NCBI GenBank assembly: GCA_028714855.1
Contig: JAQTLP010000001.1
Location: 62,001 to 126,000, forward strand
Source of the DNA: Phycisphaerae bacterium
GTDB taxonomy: Bacteria; Planctomycetota; Phycisphaerae; Sedimentisphaerales; Anaerobacaceae
DNA length: 64,000 nt
Direction of reading: 5' to 3'
In this document: in pieces, positions 1 to 9,172 of the stretch
Layout of the letters: the number at the start of each line of letters is the position of its first letter
Position numbering within the stretch: position 1 is the first letter of the stretch
Translations under genes and position numbers: made by a program
Notes under the pieces: generated by a model
Databases searched by the model: none
What the model was told of the DNA's origin: nothing
What the model saw: the letters and a program-made list of their open reading frames with translations, nothing else

Positions 1-1238
1 CAGGTCGATGGTATATCACAAAGCCAGTGAGCGGCAAGCCAGCCCAGGTCCTCGATATCCACGTTACCGTCAAAATCAAAATCGGCACATTTGCAGTAGT
101 CGGCAGTGGCACAATCCGCACTGAGCCATTGCGCTGCAAAACGGGCAAATGCCTCCATATTGACCAGCACCATATCGTCCTCGGGCACAAGCAGATACCC
201 ATGCCAGTATCCATCGGGGTTAACCCCGCAACCTGTGACCCACCCGTTATTGTTTATACCTGTTGCGTAAAATAATGTCCAGCCGGAGCATGGGTCTATT
301 AGTGTGTTTAAGTCTATATTGCTGCTTCCGCCGAGTGGGTCAAAAATACAGGCACGGGCACCGCCGGAACTGTCATTAGCCCACCCTGCAATCTGGTTGC
401 TGTCGTTGATGGACCGGGCCTCACTCCAATCGCCGCCTAAGGTTCCGAGGTCTTTATTATTCCCGCTGCCATTGGGGTCAAAAAGACAGGCTCGCCCATT
501 CCCGTAACCGTCATAGGCCCAGCCTGCAATTTGGCCTTTCTCATTGATGGAGTAGGCCTGACTGTGCTCGTAACCATTGAGTGTTCCGAGATTGATATTA
601 TTATTGGCATCGCCGGTGGAGTCAAAAAGACAGGCACGGTAATAGCCGGAACTATTTGCGGCAGAACCAACAATCTGACCGCTGTTATTGATAGAAGAAG
701 CGGCACTCGAATTGCCGCCGATGGTGCCGAGGTCTGTATTAGCCCCTCCGCCTGTAGAATCAAAAAGATAGGCACGAGTGGAGCCAGAAGGGTTTTTTGC
801 TTGCCCGACGATCTGCCCGCTATCATTGATGGAAAAGGCTACACTGTAATTGCCGCCCAATGCGAGGTCTGTATTAGCCCCTCCACCTGTAGAGTCAAAA
901 AGGCAGGCGCGGATAGAACCAGAACTGTCTTCTGCTTGTCCAACAATCTGGCCGTTGTTGTTGACGGAAAAAGCGAGACTCCAATAGCCGCTGCTGCCGA
1001 GCGTTCCGAGGTCTAAATTATCACCGCCGCCTGTTGAATCAAAAAGACAGGGACGTACGCAGTCGGAACTGACCCAGGCCTTGCCCGCAATCTGGCCCCT
1101 GTCATTGATGGAGTATGCCTCACTGTCATCGCCGCCTAAGGTTCCGAGGTCTATGACTTGATGATACCCAAAAGAAAAACTGCTAAGGCTAAAAAGAATC
1201 ACCACTGTGGGAAAAAAAGATGCCTCTCTGCTCTTCAT
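1..1238 (-). CDS. Secreted HAF-repeat protein with dockerin-like tail (3' end outside window)
   Basis: My translation from the ATG at 1236-1238 stays open to the left edge. A hydrophobic leader (MKSREASFFPTVVILFSL...) is followed by seven tandem repeats of about 38 residues with the pattern DLGTLGG...A.SIN..GQIVG.A, the hallmark of the HAF extracellular-repeat family. Each repeat is followed by an RACLFDSTGG-type linker. After the repeats comes a dockerin-like module (FDFDGNVDIEDLGWLA, then AxxWL) that is common in secreted Planctomycetes proteins. A strong AGGAGG lies just upstream of the ATG and a consensus promoter at 1307-1335. It is probably exported and surface-attached. The substrate or ligand is unknown. 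The missing part should hold the end of the dockerin-like region and perhaps a sorting signal. Confidence 0.8.
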   Translation of the reverse strand, partial: MKSREASFFPTVVILFSLSSFSFGYHQVIDLGTLGGDDSEAYSINDRGQIAGKAWVSSDCVRPCLFDSTGGGDNLDLGTLGSSGYWSLAFSVNNNGQIVGQAEDSSGSIRACLFDSTGGGANTDLALGGNYSVAFSINDSGQIVGQAKNPSGSTRAYLFDSTGGGANTDLGTIGGNSSAASSINNSGQIVGSAANSSGYYRACLFDSTGDANNNINLGTLNGYEHSQAYSINEKGQIAGWAYDGYGNGRACLFDPNGSGNNKDLGTLGGDWSEARSINDSNQIAGWANDSSGGARACIFDPLGGSSNIDLNTLIDPCSGWTLFYATGINNNGWVTGCGVNPDGYWHGYLLVPEDDMVLVNMEAFARFAAQWLSADCATADYCKCADFDFDGNVDIEDLGWLAAHWLCDIPST

Positions 1239-1306
1239 AATTTCTCCTCCTTCTGCATCATTCCGCCGGGCGAACTGCCGGCAAGACAATGAATAGTGTT
1301 TCATAA

Positions 1307-1335
1307 TGATAAACAATATCTGGTTGGAATGTCAA
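1307..1335 (-). promoter_or_regulatory. Promoter of the HAF-repeat gene
   Basis: On the minus strand TTGACA (1330-1335) and TTATCA (1307-1312) are separated by exactly 17 bases, a near-consensus sigma-70 layout about 70 bases upstream of the start codon at 1238. Confidence 0.65.
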
Positions 1336-1377
1336 GAGAAAATCGCAATTGTTGCAAGGCGGCTGTGGTTTTGTCAC

Positions 1378-1406
1378 TTGATTTCGTCCCCGCTATGTTG
1401 TAAAAT
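1378..1406 (+). promoter_or_regulatory. Promoter of the beta-CASP hydrolase gene
   Basis: TTGATT (1378-1383) and TAAAAT (1401-1406) are spaced by 17 bases and sit 40 bases upstream of the ATG at 1447. They diverge from the HAF-gene promoter, so this 200-base interval serves both genes. Confidence 0.6.
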
Positions 1407-1446
1407 TACTTTCTTAAAGCTGATGTTTATCACAGTGAGGTAAAAT

Positions 1447-2853
1447 ATGCAGATAAAATTAAAGTTTCTCGGCGCTGCTCAGAACGTTACCGGTTCGCGG
1501 CACATGCTCGAAGCAAATGGCGCCAGAATTCTTATAGACTGCGGCCTTTATCAGGAACGACACTTCAGAGAAAGAAACTGGGCTCCATTTATCATACCTC
1601 CTGATAGCATCAACGCCGTCCTTTTGACCCACGCCCATCTCGACCATTGCGGCCTGTTGCCGAAATTAGTTAAAGAAGGTTTCAAAGGCAGGATTTATTG
1701 CAACTCCGCCACCGCCGAACTTGCGAAGATTATTCTTTTGGATTCAGCCAAGATACAGGAAGAAGACGCTGCGCATAAACGCAAAAGACACGCTAAGCAG
1801 GGCAGAAAAGGCCCCTATCCTGAGGCCCCTCTTTATACTGCCGAGGATGCCGAGGCCTGTTTCCCCCTCTTCTCGCCGGTCGAATACAGAAAAGCTGTAC
1901 CGCTTGGCGATGGCGTAGAAGCCACTTTCTATGATGCCGGCCACGTCCTCGGCTCTTCGATAATAAGGGCCAAAGTCCGCTGGGACGGCCAGGAAAGGAT
2001 TATTTTATTTTCCGGCGATATCGGCAGGCCCGACAGGCCGATAGTATGCGACCCAACCGTTTTCGACGCCGCCGATTATGTCCTCATCGAATCGACTTAC
2101 GGCGACAGAATCCACGAGCGAACAAGCGACGTGAAGAAAAAAATGGGTGACATAATAAACTCGACAAAAAAAGCCGGTGGTAACATCGTTGTCCCCAGCT
2201 TTGCCCTTGAACGCTCGCAGGAGGTTTTATATTACATAAACGAGCTGCTGCTCGAAAAAACAATATCACCTCTGAAAATCTTCCTCGATAGCCCGATGGC
2301 TTCTAAGATTACAAAAGTTTTTCAAAGCCATCCCGAGCTGTTTGATGAGAAAATGGCCGAATTTATTAGAAACAAAAAATCGCCTTTTAATCTGCCGAAC
2401 CTCGAACTGGCCGGAAAAGCTGAGGAGTCAAAGGCAATTAATAATATAAAAGGAACCGTTATGATTATAGCCGGCTCCGGTATGTGCACCGGCGGCAGAA
2501 TAAAATACCACCTCGTCAATAATATCTCTAAACCCGAAAATACAATAATGTTCGTCGGATATCAGGCAGTCGGGACCCTCGGAAGACAAATCGTCGATGG
2601 CGCGGAAAAAGTCCGAATACTCGGCGAGCAGCGCGAGGTCAAAGCCAACATCGTCCGGATACATGGCTTCTCGGCGCATGCTGACAGGTCCGAGCTTCTC
2701 ACCTGGCTGAAAGGCCTGAAAACTCCCCCTCGAAAAGTTTTTATCGTCCACGGCGAAACCGAAAGCGCATCTAATTTCGGTACTTACCTTAGAGAACAAA
2801 CCGGCTGGGATGTCTCTGTCCCCGCTTACCGGGATGAAGTCGTCCTTGAATAA
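1447..2853 (+). CDS. MBL-fold beta-CASP RNA-processing exonuclease-like protein
   Basis: This 468-residue protein has the full metallo-beta-lactamase, beta-CASP and RMMBL layout of CPSF73/YsxA-like RNA nucleases. The zinc motif HxHxDH is at residues 62-67 (THAHLDHCG), a DAGHVLGSS motif and a SGDIGRP motif follow, the beta-CASP block has VVPSFALERSQE and DSPMA, and the C-terminal part carries AGSGMCTGGRI, GFSAHADRSEL and VHGE. The family cleaves or trims RNA in the cytoplasm using two zinc ions. The length fits the bacterial/archaeal short form rather than RNase J, which is longer. It stands alone between a divergent promoter and the convergent M16 protease gene. The start is set by GTGAGG upstream of the ATG. 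Confidence 0.85.
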   Translation: MQIKLKFLGAAQNVTGSRHMLEANGARILIDCGLYQERHFRERNWAPFIIPPDSINAVLLTHAHLDHCGLLPKLVKEGFKGRIYCNSATAELAKIILLDSAKIQEEDAAHKRKRHAKQGRKGPYPEAPLYTAEDAEACFPLFSPVEYRKAVPLGDGVEATFYDAGHVLGSSIIRAKVRWDGQERIILFSGDIGRPDRPIVCDPTVFDAADYVLIESTYGDRIHERTSDVKKKMGDIINSTKKAGGNIVVPSFALERSQEVLYYINELLLEKTISPLKIFLDSPMASKITKVFQSHPELFDEKMAEFIRNKKSPFNLPNLELAGKAEESKAINNIKGTVMIIAGSGMCTGGRIKYHLVNNISKPENTIMFVGYQAVGTLGRQIVDGAEKVRILGEQREVKANIVRIHGFSAHADRSELLTWLKGLKTPPRKVFIVHGETESASNFGTYLREQTGWDVSVPAYRDEVVLE

Positions 2854-2862
2854 CTCTTTGTC

Positions 2863-2882
2863 ATTCCCGCGAAAGCGGGAAT
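2863..2882. terminator. Palindromic hairpin between convergent genes
   Basis: ATTCCCGC-GAAA-GCGGGAAT forms an 8-bp stem with a GAAA tetraloop between the ends of the hydrolase gene (2853) and the M16 protease gene (2894). The wider string TCATTCCCGCGAAAGCGGGA resembles a hairpin repeat seen in many bacterial genomes (from memory). A bidirectional terminator role is inferred from position, since there is no long T run. Confidence 0.55.
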
Positions 2883-2893
2883 CCAGAGGAAAT

Positions 2894-5701
2894 CTACAAA
2901 GATTCTTTCTTTACAACGGTGACCGGCGCAATCTTTTCCAGCCCCTCTTTAAGTTTTCCCGCCTCTCCGGCAACGACTATTACCAGCTTACCAGGCTCTA
3001 TCGTTTCTCGCACCAGATGCTCACAATCCGCCCGTTTGGCTTTCGTAATCCCGCGAAGCAGTCTTTCAAGATAATCCTGGCCAAGCCCCTGCGATTCAAT
3101 CAGCCACAGGTCGCCCGCAATCTGTTGCGGTGTCTCACGGCCCCTCACAAAGCTGCCGAGTATATATGACCGGTTGTTCTCAAGCTCATCATCGCTCGGA
3201 CCCTCGGTTTTCAGCCGATTTATCTCTTCGAGGACCGCTCGGACCGCCTCCGCCGTTGATTCTGTCTTGCTGAAGGTGCCGACCTCGAATTCTCCCGCAA
3301 AGCGATTAGCTATATAGCTGCCCCAGACGCCATAAGTCAATCCTTTCGCTACGCGAATACTCTCGTTAAGCCGGCTGTCAAAACCCCATCCGAAATAACT
3401 GCTCACTATTCGGCTTACAAAATATCCGTCATCGTGCCGCGTAATACCGCGCTGACCGACGCGAATCTGGCTTTGTGTGCTCCCAGGCATGTCCACTAAA
3501 TATATATGCGTCTCTGCCGCTGCCGTCGGCGAAGATATTTTTATATTCGGGCGTTCGCCGGTCGCCTTCCAGTCTCCGAAAGTTTTCTTCGCCAATTCAA
3601 ATGCCTCTTTTGCCTCAATATCTCCCGAAAATATCAGCACCGCCGTATCAGGCCTTGCAAACTTGCTCCACCACTGCTTCAAATCTTCAATCGCCAGCGC
3701 ATTAACATCCTCAACCTCGCCCGTAGCCGTCCGCGAGTACGGATGTTCACCGTATAGTTTCCGCCGGAATTCCCTGTCAGCCACGTACTCCGGCTCCGCC
3801 GATGAAACCGCTAACGTCGTAAGGACCTGCTTTCTCAGCTTCTCAAATTCCTCTTCAGGAAAGCTCGGCGTCAGCACTACTTCGCCGAGCAGTCCCATCG
3901 TCCGCCCGGTATACTCTGTCAGACAGCTGGCGTTTACCGTGCCCGTGTCCATATCACATCCCCCAGAAAGGCTGATTGCGTATGTCTCCAGCTCATCTGC
4001 CAGTTCGCCCTCACTGTGCTTGCTCGTTCCCTTGACAAGCATCTGCATTGTCATCGCCGCTGTCCCCGGCTTACTCTCCGTCCAAGCTCCCGGTAAAAGC
4101 CCGAGCTGAATACTCACAAACGGCACCTCATGATTCGGCACTACGAGCACCTTCAGGCCGTTCTTTAATTTTTTGCTGCTGTATTTCGGCGTTAGCTTTG
4201 CTGCCGCGACCTTCGCCACCGGAGCTTCCTTTGACCAGTTTTTTGGGCGAGTTAGTTCTCCCCGGCCCGGCTTCGGCGAGACCTTCTCCGGCTCTGCTGT
4301 AATTACCCCTTCTTCCTCTTTAGCGATTCCGAGCATACCGCTCACTGCACCGGGCAGGTTTCGGTCAACCTTAACTTCCAGAGCCCTTTTGTCTGTTAAA
4401 TATTCGTTTGCAGTCCGCTGAATGTCCGCTGCAGTTACTTTTCGTATATCATCTATCCATCGGTTGACTTGTGAAACATCGCCGTATTCCACCGCCGCAT
4501 TGCCCAGCATATTCGCCTTGCTTTCAATTTCAAGGTTTTCCGTCACCAGCCCCCGCAGCATCTGGTTTCTTGCCTTCATCATCTCACGTTCGCTCACCGC
4601 TTCGTTCCGCAGCTTGGAAATGTGCCTCTCGATAATCTCAAGAACGTTGTTTGCGTCTCCGCTGAACGGCGTCATCGCTGCTCCAGCCCCGAACAAACCG
4701 TCTTGTTTCAGCGACCACGACACAGCTTGTGCGCCGACCGCTAATTGTTTTTCCGCCACCAGCTCACGGTATAATCTGCTGCTCTTGCCTCCCCCTAAAA
4801 TCTCCGCCAGGAGATCAACAGCGACACTGTTTTTATCGCAGACCGGTACCGTCCGATACACCACCCCTGTGGCAGGTGCAGGTGCGTTCTCTTCCTTCAG
4901 CGTGACCGTTCGCTTCTCCGTCGGCTCCGGCTCTTTGACCGTGACACGCGGCGGCTCATCGTATCGCGGTATCCAACCGAAATAGCGTTTTGCCAATTTT
5001 TGTGCATCCTTGTGTTTTACCGCTCCGACAATAATCAGCGTCGCATTGTTCGGAACATAATATTTCTTCCAGAAATCCCGCAGTTCCTGCACTGATGCCG
5101 CCCGAAGGTCAGGTATGTTTCCTATCGGAGGCCAGCTATACGGATGGACCTTAAAAATCTCCGCCAGCAGCTTCTCGTATATCGTCCCGTATGGCTGGTT
5201 TAAATCCATTCGCCGTTCTTCCTCGACCACCTTGCGCTCAGTATCGAACGACTCCTGGTCAATCTTCAGAAACGTCATTCGCTCCGCCTCCAGCCACAGC
5301 GCCAGCTCGAGCTGTTTTGCCGGAAGCGTCTGATGATATACCGTCCTGTCGAATCCGGTATTGCCGTTCGTTGTTCCTCCAACACGATGGATATAGGCAA
5401 AATGGTCCGTTGGCCCGAGTTTGTCCGTCCCGCGGAACATCATATGCTCGAACATATGTGCAAAGCCGTGCCGTCCCGGCTGCTCGTCTTTCGACCCGAC
5501 GTGATACCATATCTGCACCGCAACTATCGGGCACGAAAAATCCTCCAGCGTTATAACCTCCAGCCCGTTTGCAAGTTTAATGCGTCTATAATCGAATTTC
5601 CCTGTTTCGGGTCGTGTTGTTTTTCCATGGCACTCCGCCGCCCAAAAAACCAGCGATACCGCCAGGACCGCAAATAAATACTTGGTTTTCTTGAAATTCA
5701 T
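2894..5701 (-). CDS. Two-domain M16 family zinc peptidase, exported
   Basis: The 935-residue product starts with a Sec-type signal peptide (FAVLAVSLVFWAAECHG). The first M16 domain holds the inverted zinc motif HxxEH at residues 82-86 (HMFEH) and a downstream acidic stretch (VVEEERR) that supplies the third ligand. The second half (from about residue 490, KLKNGLKVLVVPN) repeats the fold but lacks HxxEH, as in the inactive halves of pitrilysin/PqqL-type enzymes. It should be a periplasmic or envelope metalloprotease acting on short or unfolded peptides. The gene has its own start with a weak ribosome site and lies 22 bases downstream of the phospholipase-like gene, so they may share a transcript. 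The specific substrate cannot be read from the sequence. Confidence 0.88.
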   Translation of the reverse strand: MNFKKTKYLFAVLAVSLVFWAAECHGKTTRPETGKFDYRRIKLANGLEVITLEDFSCPIVAVQIWYHVGSKDEQPGRHGFAHMFEHMMFRGTDKLGPTDHFAYIHRVGGTTNGNTGFDRTVYHQTLPAKQLELALWLEAERMTFLKIDQESFDTERKVVEEERRMDLNQPYGTIYEKLLAEIFKVHPYSWPPIGNIPDLRAASVQELRDFWKKYYVPNNATLIIVGAVKHKDAQKLAKRYFGWIPRYDEPPRVTVKEPEPTEKRTVTLKEENAPAPATGVVYRTVPVCDKNSVAVDLLAEILGGGKSSRLYRELVAEKQLAVGAQAVSWSLKQDGLFGAGAAMTPFSGDANNVLEIIERHISKLRNEAVSEREMMKARNQMLRGLVTENLEIESKANMLGNAAVEYGDVSQVNRWIDDIRKVTAADIQRTANEYLTDKRALEVKVDRNLPGAVSGMLGIAKEEEGVITAEPEKVSPKPGRGELTRPKNWSKEAPVAKVAAAKLTPKYSSKKLKNGLKVLVVPNHEVPFVSIQLGLLPGAWTESKPGTAAMTMQMLVKGTSKHSEGELADELETYAISLSGGCDMDTGTVNASCLTEYTGRTMGLLGEVVLTPSFPEEEFEKLRKQVLTTLAVSSAEPEYVADREFRRKLYGEHPYSRTATGEVEDVNALAIEDLKQWWSKFARPDTAVLIFSGDIEAKEAFELAKKTFGDWKATGERPNIKISSPTAAAETHIYLVDMPGSTQSQIRVGQRGITRHDDGYFVSRIVSSYFGWGFDSRLNESIRVAKGLTYGVWGSYIANRFAGEFEVGTFSKTESTAEAVRAVLEEINRLKTEGPSDDELENNRSYILGSFVRGRETPQQIAGDLWLIESQGLGQDYLERLLRGITKAKRADCEHLVRETIEPGKLVIVVAGEAGKLKEGLEKIAPVTVVKKESL

Positions 5702-5723
5702 TTCTATATCTTTCTTGTTGGTT

Positions 5724-6761
5724 TTAAATCCCTATCGCCAGTTCCGTTTTTGCCTTTTTGAGAATATCCTCCTCTAATGGACACGAAAGGTCTGCTCCGC
5801 TGACAACTTCACAAAACCGCTTCTTCTTTTTCTCGTCAAAGCTTTTCCCGTCCGTCAGCAGCCGATACACCTTATATAGTGCACTCATATATACTTTCGT
5901 TAACTCCACGGCTTCGCCATAGTACTCCAGGTATTTAGGCACGCCGACGTATTCCTGGAATCTTGGGCTGTTTGCTCCCTGTTTTTTGTATTCCTTGTCT
6001 GCTTTCTTATAAGGCCCCATTTGTTTCGCAAACCACAGACTTGCCAGAACGCCGTCAACAGAATTTTCTATCGTGTCCTCGTCCGGCCCGACACCGTAAG
6101 TTTCTATAAACCCTCGCTGCAGGAAATACCTGAACCAGTCCTCCGTATTTTTCAGCCCGACTACACAATCAGGCCAGTTTTGAAAGTCCTGCTCGAAAAA
6201 TCGGTACGTTGGCGCGGTCTTGTCCTCCGAACTATACACTTCCTGATAAAGAAAATAATCCTGATAAACCTCAGCCTCCCTGTGCAGCTCTCTGTGCTTT
6301 CCGTCCGTGTAATAAGGCCCCGCTATCTGATTAACCAGGGGATGGATTATCTGGTCTGCAGCTATATGACTCAGATGCCCCGCGATGTATGCTATCTTGC
6401 GCCAGCTGTCGACATCGAAAATCGCCTTCTTGCCCTCGCGTTCGGCGTCGCTGAATATAATCTGAATCAGCTTCAAAACAAATTCGTTTGGCTTGCTCGA
6501 ATGCAGGTGATACGACCACGGCGTTACCCCCTCCGCTGAAACATAACCGTCTGCGACCATCCCGGTCAGACCTTTGGCGAGGTTCTCGAAATAGTAAAGG
6601 TCGGGACCGAGGCTGCCTAAGTTCATATACGCCTGCAACCTTTCTTTCCCGGTCTTTTCATCTAACTTCTTGGCGAAGACGGCTTCATCTTTATCTTTAC
6701 TCTCTTGGAGCTGCTTTAGCCCCTTATGCGCTATTAGCATATGTGCTATACTCGCAGGCAT
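5724..6761 (-). CDS. Zinc-dependent phospholipase C-like protein
   Basis: The 345-residue product resembles the zinc-dependent phospholipase C / S1-P1-like family (Pfam Zn_dep_PLPC). It shows an N-terminal SIAHMLIAHKG, a GSLGPDLYYFE block and a central HLSHIAADQIIHPLVN helix whose histidines and aspartate fit the metal-binding pattern. There is no clear signal peptide, so a cytoplasmic location is possible, unlike the secreted clostridial enzymes. AAAGGAG lies just upstream of the ATG. It precedes the M16 protease gene on the same strand. Substrate and true phospholipase activity are inferred from the family only. Confidence 0.65.
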   Translation of the reverse strand: MPASIAHMLIAHKGLKQLQESKDKDEAVFAKKLDEKTGKERLQAYMNLGSLGPDLYYFENLAKGLTGMVADGYVSAEGVTPWSYHLHSSKPNEFVLKLIQIIFSDAEREGKKAIFDVDSWRKIAYIAGHLSHIAADQIIHPLVNQIAGPYYTDGKHRELHREAEVYQDYFLYQEVYSSEDKTAPTYRFFEQDFQNWPDCVVGLKNTEDWFRYFLQRGFIETYGVGPDEDTIENSVDGVLASLWFAKQMGPYKKADKEYKKQGANSPRFQEYVGVPKYLEYYGEAVELTKVYMSALYKVYRLLTDGKSFDEKKKKRFCEVVSGADLSCPLEEDILKKAKTELAIGI

Positions 6762-6883
6762 TCTCGCTCTCCTTTAAATTGTCTCTTGTTTATGGGCGCA
6801 GCTGTCGCAGCAATGCAATTCTAAATCGCAAATACTAAGTTGTAAATTGAAATGTTATTATCGTGCTCTTAAGCTCTTGTGAC

Positions 6884-7330
6884 TTATGCATCTCCGCTAT
6901 ATAGCAAAAAGGTTGCCGGCCCGTCATTGACGCTGCTTATGTGCATGTGCCCGCCAAAGGCGCCCTTTTCAACACCCACCCCTTGTTTGGCGATTAGCTC
7001 GCCTGCTTTCTCGTAAAGTTCCTTGGCCAAATCCGGCTCCGCTGCGCCGTCGAAGCTGGGACGGCGGCCTTTTCGGCAGTCTCCGTGAAGGGTAAAATTG
7101 CTAACCAAAAGAATGGCTCCCCCGGTATCGAGTACGCTTCGATTCATCTTGCCTGCATCGTCGGCAAAGATACGAAGGTTCACTAACTTCTCAGCCATAA
7201 ACTCGGCATCGGCTGCGCTGTCCCCTCTGCCGACGCTAAGATACACGAGTAAACCTTCGCCGATTTGGCCGACCGTTTGACCGTTAACCTCGACCACGCT
7301 CTGCAAAACTCGCTGCACAACCGCTCGCAC
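6884..7330 (-). CDS. dtd: D-aminoacyl-tRNA deacylase
   Basis: A 148-residue DTD-family protein that removes D-amino acids (and glycine) wrongly attached to tRNA. It begins MRAVVQRV and carries both family motifs: SNFTLHGD at residues 77-84 (the SQFTL-type motif) and NDGP at 135-138 (the NxGP motif that lines the chiral-proofreading pocket). Start: a GTG only two bases after the TAG of the upstream gene (7333), which suggests translational coupling. Its length matches the family. Confidence 0.92.
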   Translation of the reverse strand: MRAVVQRVLQSVVEVNGQTVGQIGEGLLVYLSVGRGDSAADAEFMAEKLVNLRIFADDAGKMNRSVLDTGGAILLVSNFTLHGDCRKGRRPSFDGAAEPDLAKELYEKAGELIAKQGVGVEKGAFGGHMHISSVNDGPATFLLYSGDA

Positions 7331-7332
7331 GG

Positions 7333-7941
7333 CTAATCCCTATCGCGGGTTCGTGGCTCTCTTCTGGTTCTGTCGGGAGATTCCCTGCGTCCGCCGCTGC
7401 GCTCCTGCAGCTCTCTTCTTTTCTCCTCTCGGACGCGAAATCTTCTGCTTTCCTTTTCCAGTTCTTCTGTAACGTCCTTAAGCCGTTCCTGCCTGTCTAA
7501 TAATATCCCGTCGATTGCCGCCGCTGTTTTTACGGCCCCTTCTTTAACAGCGAGCTCTTTCAGAAAATTAAACTCCTCTGCGATTTGTTTTCTCACGGCT
7601 AATACCAGATCCAGTCTTTCATCAAGCTTGCCCTTGGTCCACTCTTTTATCTCATCATTGCTTTTTTTGTTTATCTTTTCCAGTGCCTTGTCTAATCCCG
7701 AATATTTCGCAATCTCAGTCCTAACGGCATTTGGGTCGGCAATCTCGTTCACATCCGCAGCCTTGCTTTTATCGGCTGCTGTTGCAGTAACTTTGTTGGC
7801 GTCGGTAGTCTTTTTGATTTCCGGTTCTTTCATCGGGGCTTCTTTGGGCTGGGCCGACTGTTCCTCCGTCTGGCCGAAGGCGGGGATGATACTGAATGAT
7901 ACTATCAGCAAAACCGATATTGAAATAACTAAAGTTTTCAC
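7333..7941 (-). CDS. Exported coiled-coil protein of unknown function
   Basis: I do not recognise this 202-residue protein. It has a signal peptide (MKTLVISISVLLIVSFSIIPAFGQ), a low-complexity stretch rich in Lys, Glu, Ala and Thr (residues about 25-75), then a long predicted coiled coil (KYSGLDKALEKINKKSNDE and onward) and a strongly basic Arg-rich end (RRESPDRTRREPRTRDRD). Start: GTG with GGAGG 7 bases upstream. It is followed directly by dtd, and parB lies upstream on the same strand. A periplasmic structural or nucleic-acid/polymer-binding role is possible but only a guess from composition. Confidence 0.6.
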   Translation of the reverse strand: MKTLVISISVLLIVSFSIIPAFGQTEEQSAQPKEAPMKEPEIKKTTDANKVTATAADKSKAADVNEIADPNAVRTEIAKYSGLDKALEKINKKSNDEIKEWTKGKLDERLDLVLAVRKQIAEEFNFLKELAVKEGAVKTAAAIDGILLDRQERLKDVTEELEKESRRFRVREEKRRELQERSGGRRESPDRTRREPRTRDRD

Positions 7942-8075
7942 GATATGTCCTCCAAAATGTTAATAACGTTAATCAAAATTAATCAACAATCCTAATTCAG
8001 CCGTTTTTTTTACGGATATTCAATTATACGATAAACTGGTTCAGTTCGTGCATTAAAATCATCGAAATTTGTTTG

Positions 8076-9026
8076 CTAAACTTGCTCCATAGAGGCAAAA
8101 CCAATCTTTTCCGTAATTCTATCAAATTCGTCCAGAGAGTAAAATTCGATAACTATTTTACCCCTCTGTCCGTTTTTGCGGGTTTCAATGGCCACCTTCG
8201 TGCCCAGCTGCCTGCTTAGTTCGCTCTCCAACTCCATGATATGGGCCGCCTTGGAGCGTGCGGTGATTTTGGCCTGGCCGGTTCCGGCAAGATATTTTTG
8301 CACAAGTCTTTCAACCTCGCGGACGCTCAGCCGGCCTGCCATCGCCCGGTTAGCGAGCTTTCGGCGAAGCTCATCGGTAGGTAGTGCAAGCATCGCTCTG
8401 GCATGCCCCATAGTCAACTGTCCCTCGGCTAACATTTGCTTGATTTCCTCCGGTAAGTCCAGCAGGCGCAGGTAGTTAGCAATGACAGAGCGGTTTTCGC
8501 CGAGCCGTTCGGCGGCCTCGGCCTGCGTTAGAGAGAAGGCATTCAGATAGTTTTGGTAGGCCTTCGCGCGCTCGATAGGACTAAGGTTGGCACGGTGTAT
8601 GTTCTCAATTAGCGACCACTCAAGCATCTGCTCATCGCTCGCTTCCCGCACTATGGCAGGTATTGTTGCCAGGTGAGCGGATTGGGCCGCCCGGAGCCGG
8701 CGCTCGCCGGCAATCAGCTCAAAACCGGTCCCGGCGGGGCGGACGATAATCGGCTGAATTACGCCGTTGGCCTTAATGGATTCGGTCAAATCCGTAAGCT
8801 CCTGCTGGTCCCATACCGTTCGCGGCTGATAAGGATTGGGCGATATAACATCGACGCTGATTTCCTTCAGCGAATCGCGCAACTCCTTGTCTGGCGGAAA
8901 GTTAGCAACCAGTGCAGGGGCGGGCAAGGCTTGGGGTGCCTCGTCCGGGCTTATTGTTATAGGACCCAAAAGAGATGCCAGCCCCCTGCCGAGATGCCTT
9001 GGTTTTTCCTTCTTCTTGTCGTTCAT
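8076..9026 (-). CDS. parB: Chromosome-partitioning protein ParB
   Basis: ParB binds parS, spreads as a CTP-dependent clamp and loads SMC near the replication origin. The protein shows the N-terminal HLGRGLASLLG motif, the CTP-binding boxes GERRLRAA and ENIHRANLSPIERA, and the helix-turn-helix LTQAEAAERLGENRSVIANY that reads parS. A C-terminal dimerisation region follows. I place the start at the ATG at 9026 (MNDKKKEKPRHLG) because AAGGAG sits 9 bases before it. A more distal in-frame ATG at 9056 has no ribosome site. Two parS sites lie 131 and 339 bases upstream. No parA is present beside it, which is unusual because parA normally precedes parB. Confidence 0.95.
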   Translation of the reverse strand: MNDKKKEKPRHLGRGLASLLGPITISPDEAPQALPAPALVANFPPDKELRDSLKEISVDVISPNPYQPRTVWDQQELTDLTESIKANGVIQPIIVRPAGTGFELIAGERRLRAAQSAHLATIPAIVREASDEQMLEWSLIENIHRANLSPIERAKAYQNYLNAFSLTQAEAAERLGENRSVIANYLRLLDLPEEIKQMLAEGQLTMGHARAMLALPTDELRRKLANRAMAGRLSVREVERLVQKYLAGTGQAKITARSKAAHIMELESELSRQLGTKVAIETRKNGQRGKIVIEFYSLDEFDRITEKIGFASMEQV

Positions 9027-9156
9027 ACACAACACTCCTTCGTAACTAATATGCAAGAATCAGTCTTTTCGTTACACCTTTTTAATGCAACCTCAAATAT
9101 TACTTCGGATTTTTCGCTGAAAATTCTGCAGTCTTAAAAGCTGTTTTTTAAAAAAA

Positions 9157-9172
9157 TGTTTCACGTGAAACA
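9157..9172. promoter_or_regulatory. parS site 1
   Basis: TGTTTCACGTGAAACA is a perfect 16-base palindrome identical to the common bacterial parS consensus. It lies 131 bases upstream of the parB start and is probably both a partition centromere and a site where ParB acts on its own promoter region. Confidence 0.93.

Noticed and set aside
437-826. Separate minus-strand frame within the HAF-repeat gene
   Set aside because: It lies in another frame of the HAF-repeat region. The continuous frame from 1238 carries the seven repeats and the dockerin-like end.
2810-3169. Plus-strand frame overlapping the hydrolase 3' end
   Set aside because: It runs across the terminator and the antisense of the M16 gene.
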